DNA of 41,339 nucleotides, from the NCBI GenBank assembly GCA_002395235.1, contig DGWK01000001.1, positions 1 through 41,339 of the forward strand, in the 5' to 3' direction. Made by a program: the position numbers and the translations under genes. Position 1 is the stretch's first letter. Each line of letters starts with the position of its first letter. A model generated the notes under the pieces. The model made no database searches and had not been told where the DNA came from. It saw nothing but the letters and a program-made list of their open reading frames with translations. The stretch comes from Lachnospiraceae bacterium UBA4260. Its GTDB lineage: Bacteria > Bacillota > Clostridia > Lachnospirales > Lachnospiraceae. Shown here in pieces: positions 1 to 8,605 of the stretch.

Positions 1-309
1 GGAGAGATGGTCTGCCTGATCAAGCCCCAATTTGAGGCGGGCAGGGACAAGGTCGGCAAGAAGGGCGTCGTCAGAGACAAAAAGGTCCATCTGGAAGTGG
101 TCCGCGATGTGACCGCCATGGCTGCGGGACTGGGCTTTGAGATCCTCGGACTGGACTACTCGCCAATCAGAGGACCGGAAGGAAATATCGAATACCTGAT
201 GTATATCAGGAAACCTTCGACGGCTGTCGCGGCACCTGCGAATCCCGTCAGTGAAGAGACAATCAAGGCACTGGTGGAAGCTTCGCACGGGGAGCTGGAT
301 AAAAGCTGA
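1..309 (+). CDS. tlyA: TlyA family rRNA 2'-O-methyltransferase, 3' part
   Basis: C-terminal end of a TlyA/hemolysin A family S-adenosylmethionine-dependent rRNA methyltransferase. The frame is open from base 1, so the S4-like N-terminus and the SAM-binding part lie outside the window. What is visible is the conserved IKPQFEAGRDKVGKKGVVRD block, followed by the segment with the SPIRGPEGN motif and the final strand typical of the family. The next gene is nadK, as in the usual Clostridia order tlyA-nadK-argR-recN, which supports the call. The substrate (16S and/or 23S rRNA ribose) is family knowledge. The truncation is the window edge, not a broken gene. Confidence 0.9.
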   Translation, partial: GEMVCLIKPQFEAGRDKVGKKGVVRDKKVHLEVVRDVTAMAAGLGFEILGLDYSPIRGPEGNIEYLMYIRKPSTAVAAPANPVSEETIKALVEASHGELDKS

Positions 310-342
310 AGGAAACAAATACGCTCTGACGTGGAGGAAAGA

Positions 343-1200
343 ATGGAACGTTTCTTTATCATAACGAATATGAAAAAGGATCCTGACCGCATGTTCACAA
401 AAATGCTCAAAGGATTTCTTGAGCTTAACGGAAGAAAATGTATCGAGATCCTCCCCGAGGAGTACAAGGGCAAAAAGCGCCTCTCCATAGAGATGGACCC
501 GAAGACCGACTGCCTGCTGGTGATCGGAGGCGACGGGTCGGTTCTGCGCGCCGCCCACCTGGTTCTGGGGACCGGCGTTCCGGTCCTGGGAATCAATCTC
601 GGCACACTGGGATATCTGGCGGAAGTCGAGAAGAACAACTGGCAGGAGATGATCGGGCTTCTTCTGAAGGGAAATTACGAGATCGAGCCAAGGATGATGC
701 TGGAAGGCCGCATGGTGGAGAGAAACGGCGTCACGGTAAACGAAGACAGGATCCTGCACGGACTTAATGAGGCGGTTGTAAGAAGCAGCGCCCTTCGCGT
801 GCTGAATTTCAACGTCTACATTGACGGACATCTTCTCAACAACCTGGACGCGGACGGAATCATAATCTCCACGGCGACAGGATCCACCGCCTACAATATG
901 TCGGCCGGCGGACCGCTGGTAGAGCCCAAGGCACAGCTTCTGCTCCTGACACCGATTTGTGCCCACACTCTCAACACAAGAAGTGTGGTCCTCTCGGCGG
1001 AGGACTCGATCGTGATCGAGATAGCCAAGAATACCAGAAACGAGAAAATCCTTGCGGAGGCCGCATTTGACGGCGGAAGCAGCTTCAACCTCGGATACGG
1101 GGACCGCATCGAGATCAAACGGTCCGAGGAAGTGACCAATCTTGTCAAGCTCAGCACCAGGAGCTTTCTCAGTACGCTGCACAAAAAGATGTCTTCTTAA
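343..1200 (+). CDS. nadK: NAD kinase
   Basis: Cytosolic ATP-dependent NAD kinase that makes NADP. From the ATG at 343 it is 285 aa, a usual length. The diagnostic GGDG motif lies at residues 62-65, the NE pair at 142-143 and the glycine-rich DGIIISTATGSTAY stretch at about 171-184. An in-frame GTG at 331 would add four residues, but GGAGGAAAG at 333-341 is a well-placed ribosome binding site for the ATG at 343, so I chose 343. It follows tlyA by 33 bases and precedes argR, and is probably cotranscribed with both. Nothing looks damaged. Confidence 0.96.
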   Translation: MERFFIITNMKKDPDRMFTKMLKGFLELNGRKCIEILPEEYKGKKRLSIEMDPKTDCLLVIGGDGSVLRAAHLVLGTGVPVLGINLGTLGYLAEVEKNNWQEMIGLLLKGNYEIEPRMMLEGRMVERNGVTVNEDRILHGLNEAVVRSSALRVLNFNVYIDGHLLNNLDADGIIISTATGSTAYNMSAGGPLVEPKAQLLLLTPICAHTLNTRSVVLSAEDSIVIEIAKNTRNEKILAEAAFDGGSSFNLGYGDRIEIKRSEEVTNLVKLSTRSFLSTLHKKMSS

Positions 1201-1202
1201 TT

Positions 1203-1247
1203 GAGTCTTAATAAATAAGAGTCTTAATAAAAATGAGTCTTAATAAA
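1203..1247 (+). repeat. Three tandem 16-bp repeats at the argR start
   Basis: The 13-mer GAGTCTTAATAAA occurs at 1203, 1219 and 1235, exactly 16 bp apart; the three-base linkers differ. The array fills the nadK-argR gap, and the third copy lies inside the first codons of argR if translation starts at 1233. Sixteen is not a multiple of three, so a copy-number change would shift spacing to the start region rather than add whole codons. It may be an operator array or a slipped-strand repeat; it does not match the palindromic ARG box I know. Confidence 0.85.
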
Positions 1248-1715
1248 ACTATGGCTATGGACAAAGGGAAAACGAAGCGCCTGGACAAGATCAAGGCGCT
1301 CATTAAAGAATATGAGATCGAGACACAGGGAGAGCTCGCGCAGATGCTGCGCGAGAGCGGCTTCAAAGTGACACAGGGAACCGTCTCCCGCGATGTCAGA
1401 GAGCTGGGACTCACCAAGTCCGCTTCAGCATCGGGAAAGCAAAAGTATGTGGTACCGGCGCTTCTCAGTGACGAGCATCTGCGCTTTATCCGCGTATTGA
1501 GTGACAGCATGGTGAGCATCGACCAGGCGCAGAACCTGATCGTGATCAAGACCGGTTCCGGTATGGCCATGGCGGTGGCAGCGGCTCTGGACAAAATGAA
1601 CTTTCCGGAAGTTGTCGGCAGTATTGCCGGGGACGACACGATCATGGCAGCGGTCAGGACTTCGCAGGACGCTGCTCTTTTGATAGAAAAGATACGCCAT
1701 ATGCTCGGAGCCTGA
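1233..1715 (+). CDS. argR: Arginine repressor ArgR
   Basis: Transcription factor that senses L-arginine and controls arginine synthesis and breakdown. It has an N-terminal winged helix-turn-helix with the typical QGELAQMLRESGFKVTQGTV and SRDVRELGL stretches, then the C-terminal hexamerisation and arginine-binding domain with the GDDT motif in SIAGDDTIMAAVRT. The length (160 aa) is normal or slightly long. ATG codons at 1233, 1251 and 1257 are all in frame; none has a good Shine-Dalgarno, and the usual family start would favour 1251 or 1257. A 16-bp tandem repeat covers the start region. It sits between nadK and recN in the conserved order. Autoregulation is plausible but unproven. Confidence 0.93.
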   Translation: MSLNKTMAMDKGKTKRLDKIKALIKEYEIETQGELAQMLRESGFKVTQGTVSRDVRELGLTKSASASGKQKYVVPALLSDEHLRFIRVLSDSMVSIDQAQNLIVIKTGSGMAMAVAAALDKMNFPEVVGSIAGDDTIMAAVRTSQDAALLIEKIRHMLGA

Positions 1716-1819
1716 CGCAGCTGCGCGCGTGAAGGACGGGAATGCCTTAGAGGCATGCTGCACACGTGGCGGCGGCACGCTCCGCGAGCCTTAGCGAACG
1801 CTTAGGAGGAGGACGGCGA

Positions 1820-3508
1820 ATGCTGCTTAGTTTACATGTTAAGAACCTGGCTCTGATCGAGGAGGAAGAGGTCACCTTTACGGACGGCCTCAATATTTTG
1901 ACCGGTGAGACAGGCGCCGGAAAATCGATCATCATCGGTTCCATCAATCTTGCCCTGGGCGGCAAGGCGGACAAGGCCATCATCAGGACCGGAGCCGAGT
2001 ATGCGCTGATCGAGCTGGTCTTTACGGCCGACAACGAAAAACAGCTCAAGAAGCTCGAGGAACTGGATCTTCCCGCTCCCGAGGACGGCACGATCCTTGT
2101 CAAGCGCAAAATATTGCCGGGCAGGAGCGTGTGCAGCGTCTGCGGGGAGTCGGTAACACTCCGCCAGCTCAGGGAGATCGCCGAGCTGATGATCGACGTG
2201 TACGGCCAGAGAGAGAATCAGAAATTACTTCGTCGGGAGGCCCAGCTTCAGACTGTGGACGACTACGCCGGCGAAGAGGCGTCTGCACTTAAAGAAAAAG
2301 TGGCCGAGAGCTACAAAAAGTGGAGGGCCCTCAAAGAGGAGTGGGACAAGGACGACCTCGACGAGACCGCGAGAAAGAGAGAGGCGGATCTTCTGGCTTA
2401 TGAGTGCAGAGAGATCGAGGAGGCGGGTCTTCGCGAAGGCGAGGACGAAGAACTGGAAGGGCGCTATCGCCTGATGGAGAATTTCCGCAAGATCAGCGAG
2501 GCGGCCGGACAGGCCGGCATGTGGACCGGCGGCTCGGAGCAGAGCGCGGAGGAAGCGGTCGACCGGGCTTCCCGGGAGTTGTCCGCAGTTAGCGGGATCG
2601 ATCCGGAACTGGATAAGCTGGCGGATGAGCTGGCGGAAGTGGAGAGCCTGCTGGCGGACTTTAACCGGTCTATGAGTGATTATCTGAGAAATCTGACTTT
2701 TGACCCCTCCGAGTTCCAGGAGATCCAGGAGAGGTTGAACCTGATCAATCACCTCAAGGACAAGTACGGCAGGAGTATCGCACAGATCGAGAAGGCACTT
2801 GAGGAGCGCGCGCAGAGGCTGGAATTCCTCGAGGACTACGAGAACAGCCGAAAGAGCCTCGAGAGAGAGATCGGCGAGGAATACGGAAGACTGCTGAAAC
2901 TGTGCGGCGAGCTGAGCGCTGTGCGCCGGGCAGCGGCTGACAGGTTTGGAGCAAAGCTCAAGGAAGCGCTTATGGACCTCAATTTCCCGCAGGTGGAATT
3001 CGAGAGCCGCATGAGCTCGGGAGAGGAAAACCTCTCTTCCGGCGGCTATGACAAGCTGGTCTTCTATATCTCCATGAACCCCGGCGAGAGTCTGCGTCCT
3101 CTGGACCAGATCGCCAGCGGCGGCGAGCTCTCCAGAATTATGCTGGGCCTCAAGACGGTGTTCGCGGGGAAGGATGAGATCTACGCGTTTGTGTTCGATG
3201 AGATCGACACCGGTATCAGCGGAAAGACCGCCTGGAAAGTGGCGGAGAAAATGGGGAAACTTGCCGCGGACCATCAGATCCTGTGCATCACGCATCTGCC
3301 CCAGATCGCGTCCATGCAGGACAGCCACTACTGCATCGTCAAAGAGAGCACAGACGGCCGCACCATGACCCATATCACAAGGCTCACGGAGGAAGAGAGC
3401 GACCGGGAAGTCGCAAGGCTTCTGGGCGCGGACCGAATCACGGAAGCGGCACTGGAAAACGCCAGGGAAATGAAGAAAATGGCGCACAGCGGGAAGGATA
3501 AGAAATAA
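1820..3508 (+). CDS. recN: DNA repair protein RecN
   Basis: SMC-like ATPase acting early in double-strand break repair. The 562-aa protein has a Walker A GETGAGKS at residues 29-36, a long coiled-coil centre rich in Glu/Lys/Leu, the ABC signature ASGGELSRIML, Walker B with DEIDTG around 460-465, and the CITHLPQIAS motif of RecN. The ATG at 1820 is preceded by AGGAGGA at 1804-1810, so longer in-frame starts are rejected. A small hairpin (ATGCCT/AGGCAT, about 1742-1756) lies between argR and recN without a T-run. The stop codon shares its last base with the next start (TAATG), suggesting translational coupling. Confidence 0.96.
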   Translation: MLLSLHVKNLALIEEEEVTFTDGLNILTGETGAGKSIIIGSINLALGGKADKAIIRTGAEYALIELVFTADNEKQLKKLEELDLPAPEDGTILVKRKILPGRSVCSVCGESVTLRQLREIAELMIDVYGQRENQKLLRREAQLQTVDDYAGEEASALKEKVAESYKKWRALKEEWDKDDLDETARKREADLLAYECREIEEAGLREGEDEELEGRYRLMENFRKISEAAGQAGMWTGGSEQSAEEAVDRASRELSAVSGIDPELDKLADELAEVESLLADFNRSMSDYLRNLTFDPSEFQEIQERLNLINHLKDKYGRSIAQIEKALEERAQRLEFLEDYENSRKSLEREIGEEYGRLLKLCGELSAVRRAAADRFGAKLKEALMDLNFPQVEFESRMSSGEENLSSGGYDKLVFYISMNPGESLRPLDQIASGGELSRIMLGLKTVFAGKDEIYAFVFDEIDTGISGKTAWKVAEKMGKLAADHQILCITHLPQIASMQDSHYCIVKESTDGRTMTHITRLTEEESDREVARLLGADRITEAALENAREMKKMAHSGKDKK

Positions 3509-4164
3509 TGAGCACCCGTAAAGACGTAGAGTTAATCGTGAACAAGATCCTGGGAGGCTTCCGCGTGACCTATCCGGAAGAGATCCCGAAGATCGATCTG
3601 TATATGGACCAGGTGCTCACGTTTATGACAGAGCGCCTGAAAAGGACGGCGAGAAAGTCGGACAAGGACAAGCTCCTGACCAAGACCATGATCAATAACT
3701 ATGTCAAGAACAAGGTGATGATCCCCCCTGTCAAGAAGAAGTACGGAAGGGACCACATCCTTCTTTTGATGGTCATTTACTACATGAAGAGTTTTCTCTC
3801 AATCGACGACATCCGCAAGATCGTGGGTCCCGTATCGGATAAGTACGCCCAGCCGACGACCAAGTCCGTGGAAGAGCTGGTAGGAAGAAAACACAGGTAT
3901 TCCATGACGGACGTATACACGGAGCTCTTCAAGTACGTGGCGGAAGACGTGGAGCGCTTTCCCACCGAGGTGGGCAGGATCCTGGACGAGACGGAAAACG
4001 CCTTTATCGAGGCGCCCGAGGAGGACAGAGAGATGCTGCGCAGGTTCAACGTGATCTGCCAGCTCAGCGCGGATATCTATCTTAGAAAGCTCCTGATCGA
4101 AAAGCTTCTTGACGAGACGCCGGGCGCGCCCGAGTCCTCCAGAAATACCAGGGCAAAAAATTGA
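3508..4164 (+). CDS. DUF1836 domain protein
   Basis: 218-aa protein recognised as DUF1836 by the segment with KLLTKTMINNYVKNKVMIPP followed by KKYGRDHILLLMVIYYMK, a MerR-like helical DNA-binding arrangement. No enzyme motif is visible. It overlaps recN by one base and lies 49 bases before pcrA, so it is probably coexpressed with DNA repair genes. DUF1836 proteins are common in Firmicutes but their role is not established; a regulator of the repair operon is only a guess. The C-terminal third is acidic and helical. Confidence 0.85.
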   Translation: MSTRKDVELIVNKILGGFRVTYPEEIPKIDLYMDQVLTFMTERLKRTARKSDKDKLLTKTMINNYVKNKVMIPPVKKKYGRDHILLLMVIYYMKSFLSIDDIRKIVGPVSDKYAQPTTKSVEELVGRKHRYSMTDVYTELFKYVAEDVERFPTEVGRILDETENAFIEAPEEDREMLRRFNVICQLSADIYLRKLLIEKLLDETPGAPESSRNTRAKN

Positions 4165-4213
4165 AATACTTCGCAGCAAGACTTAAGCAATATAAAAGGA
4201 GTTATCGTCTTTT

Positions 4214-6571
4214 ATGTCAATTTACGACAGTTTAAATAAAGAGCAGGCCGAGGCCGTAAAAAGGACCGAGGGCCCTGTTCTGATCCTGGCCGGTGCCGGG
4301 AGCGGCAAGACCAGAGTGATCACGCACAGGATCGCCTATCTTTTGGACGAGTGCGGGGTCAATCCCTGGAATATTCTTGCCATCACTTTCACCAACAAAG
4401 CGGCGGGAGAGATGAGAGAGCGCGTCGACAAGCTGATCGGCTTTGGCGCGGAGAGCGTCTGGATCTCCACTTTCCACTCCATGTGCGTGAGGATCCTGCG
4501 CCGCCATATCGAGAATCTGGGCTACGAGTCCTCCTTCACCATCTACGATACGGACGACCAGAAATCCCTGATGAAGGAGGTGTGCAAATACCTCAAGATC
4601 GACACCAAGGACCTGAGGGAGCGCGAGATTCTCGGCGAGATTTCTTCCGCCAAGAACGAGCTGACGACTCCTCTGCAGTACAGGGAGGAAAATGAAGACC
4701 TGGGCTTTCGCTATGTGCGCATCGCGGACGCCTACGAGGAATACCAGAAGAGGCTGAAAAAGAACAACGCGCTGGATTTCGACGATCTTCTGATGAAGAC
4801 CGTGGAATTGTTCCACTCCCACGATGAGATCCTGGCTTCTTACCAGAACCGGTTCCGCTATATCATGGTGGACGAGTACCAGGACACCAACAACGCGCAG
4901 TTCGAACTGGTCCGCCTGCTGGCCGGCAAACACAGAAACCTGTGCGTGGTCGGCGATGACGATCAGTCCATCTACGCCTTCCGAGGCGCAAATATCCGCA
5001 ATATTCTGGATTTTGAAAAAGTTTACCCGGACGCCTTCGTGGTCAAACTGGAGCAGAACTACAGGTCCACCCAGAACGTTCTGGACGCGGCCAACGCCGT
5101 GATCCGCAACAATACGGGGAGGAAAGCGAAATCCCTGTGGACAGACAGAGGAGAAGGCACGAAGATCCATCTTCGTGAGTTTAACACGGCCAGAGATGAA
5201 GCGGCCTTTGTGGCAGACGACATCGCGGAAAAATGCAGGAGCGACAGGCACCTCAGCTACGGGGATTTCGCCGTGCTCTACAGGACTAACGCGCAGGCCA
5301 GAGCGCTGGAAGAGCGCTTTGTTCTCACGGGCATTCCCTACAACGTGGTGGGCGGCACCAATTTCTACGATCGCAGAGAGATCCGCGACATGATCGCTTA
5401 TCTCAAGACCGTGGAGAACGGACAGGACGAGATCGCCGTACGGCGTGTCCTGAATGTGCCCAAGCGGGGAATCGGCCTGACCACCATCGGGAGACTCGCC
5501 GATTACGCTGTGGCCCGCGACATCACTTTCTTCGAGGCCATGGAGCGGTGCAGAAATATCACATCCCTGGGCCGAGCCACTGCCAAAATAGAGTCCTTCG
5601 TCAGCCTGATTCTGCAGCTGCGGGAGTTTAAGGAGAGCCATGGTCTCGCCGACCTTCTGCGGGAGATCATCGATAAGACAGATTATAATAACTACCTTCT
5701 CAATTCCGACGACGAGGACGGAGAGGACCGGATCTCCAATATCGACGAACTGATCAGTAAGATCGCCGACTATGAGGAGACGGCTGAGGAGCCCACGCTT
5801 TCCGGCTTCCTGGAGGAGGTCGCGCTGGTCTCCGACCTGGACAACGCGGAGGACGGAAGTGAAAAAGTCCTTCTGATGACGCTGCACAGCGCCAAGGGAC
5901 TGGAGTTTCCTCACGTCTATCTGACAGGCCTGGAAGACGGGATCTTCCCCAGCTACATGGCCATTAACAGCGGCGATGAAGAAGCCGAGGAGGAAGAGAG
6001 ACGGCTGGCTTATGTGGGCATTACAAGAGCCAAAGACGACTTGACGCTGACTTACTCCAGATCGCGACTACTGCGAGGGGAAGTCCAGTACAACCCGCCC
6101 AGCAGATTTTTGGAAGAGATCCCTGAGGAGCTGCTCGACAGCGGGGATGACGCGGCGCCGCATACCGGCAGCAGAAAAACGCAGTTCAGCCGGATCGGCG
6201 ATTACGATGACGGAGATTTTACGCCGATCGGATCGTATTCTGCGGGAACCGGGGTCAAATCGCAGAGCGGACGGACAGCGCGCCCCAGACTCAAGGCTGT
6301 TTACAAAAAACCTTCCACGGATGAGTCCAAGAAGCCCTATATCGCCAGAGCGGCGGGCTCCGGGAAGTCCCTTGCATCGCTCAGTAAGGGCATGCCGGCG
6401 CCTTCGGAGCCGGACTATAAAGTCGGAGACAGAGTCAGACATATCAAATACGGCGAAGGGACGGTCAAAGCCATGGAGCTTACGCCCAAGGACTACAAGG
6501 TCACGGTTCTCTTCGACGAGGCTGGCCAGAAGATCATGTTTGCGGCTTTCGCAAGGCTGGTGAAATGCTGA
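4214..6571 (+). CDS. pcrA: ATP-dependent DNA helicase PcrA (UvrD family)
   Basis: Superfamily 1A 3'-5' helicase used in repair, rolling-circle replication and removal of stalled polymerase. The 785-aa protein shows the Q-motif region LNKEQAEAVK, Walker A AGAGSGKT at residues 26-33, motif II VDEYQDTN around 219-226, motif III GDDDQSIYAFRGA, motif IV EQNYRST, motif V TLHSAKGLEF and motif VI YVGITRAKDDLTL. The C-terminal tail DYKVGDRVRHIKYGEGTVKA is the Tudor-like RNA polymerase-binding domain typical of PcrA. ATG 4214 has AAAAGGAG upstream. Intact. Confidence 0.97.
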   Translation: MSIYDSLNKEQAEAVKRTEGPVLILAGAGSGKTRVITHRIAYLLDECGVNPWNILAITFTNKAAGEMRERVDKLIGFGAESVWISTFHSMCVRILRRHIENLGYESSFTIYDTDDQKSLMKEVCKYLKIDTKDLREREILGEISSAKNELTTPLQYREENEDLGFRYVRIADAYEEYQKRLKKNNALDFDDLLMKTVELFHSHDEILASYQNRFRYIMVDEYQDTNNAQFELVRLLAGKHRNLCVVGDDDQSIYAFRGANIRNILDFEKVYPDAFVVKLEQNYRSTQNVLDAANAVIRNNTGRKAKSLWTDRGEGTKIHLREFNTARDEAAFVADDIAEKCRSDRHLSYGDFAVLYRTNAQARALEERFVLTGIPYNVVGGTNFYDRREIRDMIAYLKTVENGQDEIAVRRVLNVPKRGIGLTTIGRLADYAVARDITFFEAMERCRNITSLGRATAKIESFVSLILQLREFKESHGLADLLREIIDKTDYNNYLLNSDDEDGEDRISNIDELISKIADYEETAEEPTLSGFLEEVALVSDLDNAEDGSEKVLLMTLHSAKGLEFPHVYLTGLEDGIFPSYMAINSGDEEAEEEERRLAYVGITRAKDDLTLTYSRSRLLRGEVQYNPPSRFLEEIPEELLDSGDDAAPHTGSRKTQFSRIGDYDDGDFTPIGSYSAGTGVKSQSGRTARPRLKAVYKKPSTDESKKPYIARAAGSGKSLASLSKGMPAPSEPDYKVGDRVRHIKYGEGTVKAMELTPKDYKVTVLFDEAGQKIMFAAFARLVKC

Positions 6572-6681
6572 CAGACAGTTTTCAGAAATTGTAGAAATTA
6601 CGCTGTATTAGTGATATATTAATGTTAGCAGCTTAATTTATAACTATATGTATTTATAAAGCGTTGGGAGGAAACGAACAA

Positions 6682-6948
6682 ATGGGTATTGATAATATCT
6701 TAGATATGGTCGAAACGTTAACTGCTGTAGTAAAGGCAAGGAATGAGAGAAAGTATTTCTGGCTGAGAGTTTTGGGCATCATTTGTGGAATCGCAGCTGT
6801 AGCGGCGATCGCTTATGGTATCTATCGTTTTCTCACTCCGGACTATTTTGACGACTACGATGACGACGATGATTTCGACGATGATGACTTCGATGACAGC
6901 TTCGACGATGATTTCGAGGATGAAGAAGTGGCAGGTGCCGAGGCATAA
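6682..6948 (+). CDS. Small single-pass membrane protein with Asp-rich tail
   Basis: 88-aa protein of unknown function. Residues 1-25 are amphipathic, about 26-50 form one hydrophobic segment (VLGIICGIAAVAAIAYGIYRFL), and from about 53 on the tail is almost only Asp, Phe and Glu. ATG 6682 follows GGGAGGA at 6665-6671; an upstream TTG at 6664 overlaps that site and is rejected. The upstream gap (6572-6681) is AT-rich and may hold its own promoter. A strong terminator follows at 6989-7020, so it may be a single-gene unit. Membrane segments in Clostridia followed by acidic tails are often of the YtxH type, but the resemblance is only general. Confidence 0.8.
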   Translation: MGIDNILDMVETLTAVVKARNERKYFWLRVLGIICGIAAVAAIAYGIYRFLTPDYFDDYDDDDDFDDDDFDDSFDDDFEDEEVAGAEA

Positions 6949-6988
6949 GCCTGCGATTAGATTTGAATGATCATTGATTATTGGGAGG

Positions 6989-7020
6989 GCAGTCCGGCCA
7001 GATGCCGGACTGCTTTCTTT
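6989..7020 (+). terminator. Rho-independent terminator
   Basis: GCAGTCCGGC (6989-6998) pairs perfectly with GCCGGACTGC (7004-7013) around a 5-base loop and is followed by TTTCTTT. It ends the transcript of the small Asp-rich protein and lies before the start of the rRNA methyltransferase gene. Confidence 0.88.
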
Positions 7021-7102
7021 GTGCGAACATGTCGGCATGGCTCATTGCGCAGGAAGAGCCGAGCGCAGTCTGCGGGCCGGTGAAACAAGAGAGGAGTTCC
7101 GA

Positions 7103-8479
7103 TTGAAAAAGGGTGACTTGATAGAAGGCGTTGTTCGGGAAGTGAAATTCCCCAATAAGGGAATCGTCGAGACGGAAGAAGGCGTCTGCATCGTCAAAAA
7201 CGCGATTACCGGGCAGAAAGTGCAGGCCCGCGTAAATAAAAAGAGGAAGGGAAAAGCAGAGGCTGCGCTGGTCGCGGTTCTGGAAAAGTCTCCTCTGGAG
7301 CGAACTGTTCCCTGTCCGGCTTTTGGCACTTGCGGCGGATGCACATATCTGTGCCTCCCTTATGAAGAGCAGTGCGCCATCAAAGAGAAGCAGGTCAGAG
7401 AACTCCTCACGGAAGCGATGCCGGAAGGGGACTCCATGGACTGGTTTGAGGGAATCCTTCCCAGCCCCGTGGTTTACGGTTATCGCAACAAGATGGAGTT
7501 TTCTTTCGGGGACGAGTATAAGGACGGTCCTCTGGCACTGGGAATGCACAAGCGGGGAAGCTTCTACGACATTGTAAATGCGGACCAGTGTGTCATTGTC
7601 GACGAAGATTACCGCAAAATAGTGAAGGCCGTGCGCGACTACTGGGAGCAGAAGGGAGCCACTTTCTTCCACAGGCTGCGTCACACAGGGTACCTGCGCC
7701 ATCTTCTGGTGCGCAAGGCAGCGGGCACCGGGGAGATCCTGATCGACCTTGTGACGACTTCGCAGGAGCAGTACGACCTGAAGGAATTTACCGACATGCT
7801 GACGGCGCTCAGTCTGGATGGTACGATCGCCGGCATCCTCCACACAACAAACGACTCGGTCGCGGATGTCATCAAGGACGACGGCACGGAGATCCTGTAC
7901 GGCAGGGGATATTTTACGGAGAATCTGCTGGGCCTGCAGTTTAAGGTGACGCCCTTCTCCTTCTTCCAGACCAACAGTAAGGGCGCAGAGCTCCTCTATG
8001 AGACAGCGAGAACCTTCCTCACCGAAGCGGGCATGAAAAAAGGGATTGTTTACGACCTCTATTGCGGCACCGGCACCATCTCCCAGCTCATGGCGCCGGT
8101 TTCCGAGAAAGTCATTGGCGTTGAGATTGTGGAGGAAGCTGTTGAAGCGGCTCGGGAGAACGCGAGGCGCAATGAGATCGACAACTGCGAGTTCATTGCA
8201 GGCGATGTTCTCAAGGTGCTGGATGAGATCGAGGAAAAACCGGATCTGATCATTCTGGATCCGCCCAGGGACGGCGTGCATCCGAAGGCACTACCCAAGA
8301 TTCTTGCCTATGGGGTGGAGAATATCCTCTATATCTCCTGTAAGCCTACTAGTCTTGCCAGGGACCTGCCGGCGTTTCTTGCGGCGGGGTATCGGCCGGT
8401 GAGAGGGGTGAGTGTTGAGCAGTTTCCTTGGACGACGGGGATAGAGACTATAGTATTGATGGAGCGCGAAGGCAAATAG
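7103..8479 (+). CDS. rlmD: 23S rRNA (uracil-C5)-methyltransferase, RlmD/RlmCD type
   Basis: SAM-dependent TrmA/RumA family enzyme that methylates C5 of uridine in 23S rRNA. It starts with a TRAM domain (about 1-60), then the iron-sulfur cysteines in CPAFGTCGGC and a following cysteine, the SAM motif DLYCGTGTISQ, ILDPPRDGVHPKAL and the nucleophile motif LYISCKPTSLARDL. Length 458 aa, normal. I chose TTG 7103, which has GAGGAG at 7091-7096; the open frame upstream runs back through the terminator at 6989-7020 and cannot be coding from there. Firmicutes often use one such enzyme for two uridines (RlmCD), so the exact target is uncertain. Confidence 0.92.
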   Translation: MKKGDLIEGVVREVKFPNKGIVETEEGVCIVKNAITGQKVQARVNKKRKGKAEAALVAVLEKSPLERTVPCPAFGTCGGCTYLCLPYEEQCAIKEKQVRELLTEAMPEGDSMDWFEGILPSPVVYGYRNKMEFSFGDEYKDGPLALGMHKRGSFYDIVNADQCVIVDEDYRKIVKAVRDYWEQKGATFFHRLRHTGYLRHLLVRKAAGTGEILIDLVTTSQEQYDLKEFTDMLTALSLDGTIAGILHTTNDSVADVIKDDGTEILYGRGYFTENLLGLQFKVTPFSFFQTNSKGAELLYETARTFLTEAGMKKGIVYDLYCGTGTISQLMAPVSEKVIGVEIVEEAVEAARENARRNEIDNCEFIAGDVLKVLDEIEEKPDLIILDPPRDGVHPKALPKILAYGVENILYISCKPTSLARDLPAFLAAGYRPVRGVSVEQFPWTTGIETIVLMEREGK

Positions 8480-8512
8480 AATGTGATAGATAGCGAAAAA
8501 TAAAGAATTTAT

Positions 8513-8550
8513 AAGGTATTATCACTTCTGGCTGCGTTGGTGATACCTTT
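8513..8550 (+). terminator. Possible weak terminator after rlmD
   Basis: AAGGTATTATCAC pairs with GTGATACCTT with a three-base bulge and a loop of about 14 bases, followed by only a short T-run. It lies in the gap between the methyltransferase and the membrane protease. Weak candidate. Confidence 0.4.
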
Positions 8551-8605
8551 GGACCACTGCTGGCACTATTGCAGATGTAAGAACCAGGAATTAGGGGGGA
8601 ACTGT

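Noticed and set aside
1742..1756. Terminator between argR and recN
   Set aside because: The six-base stem has no T-run; the operon order suggests read-through.
2225..3487. 420-codon open frame on - within recN
   Set aside because: Shadow of recN in GC-rich codons; low-complexity Leu/Arg/His translation with no start signal.
4232..5914. 560-codon open frame on - within pcrA
   Set aside because: Complement of pcrA, whose helicase motifs are complete; no motif and no ribosome site.
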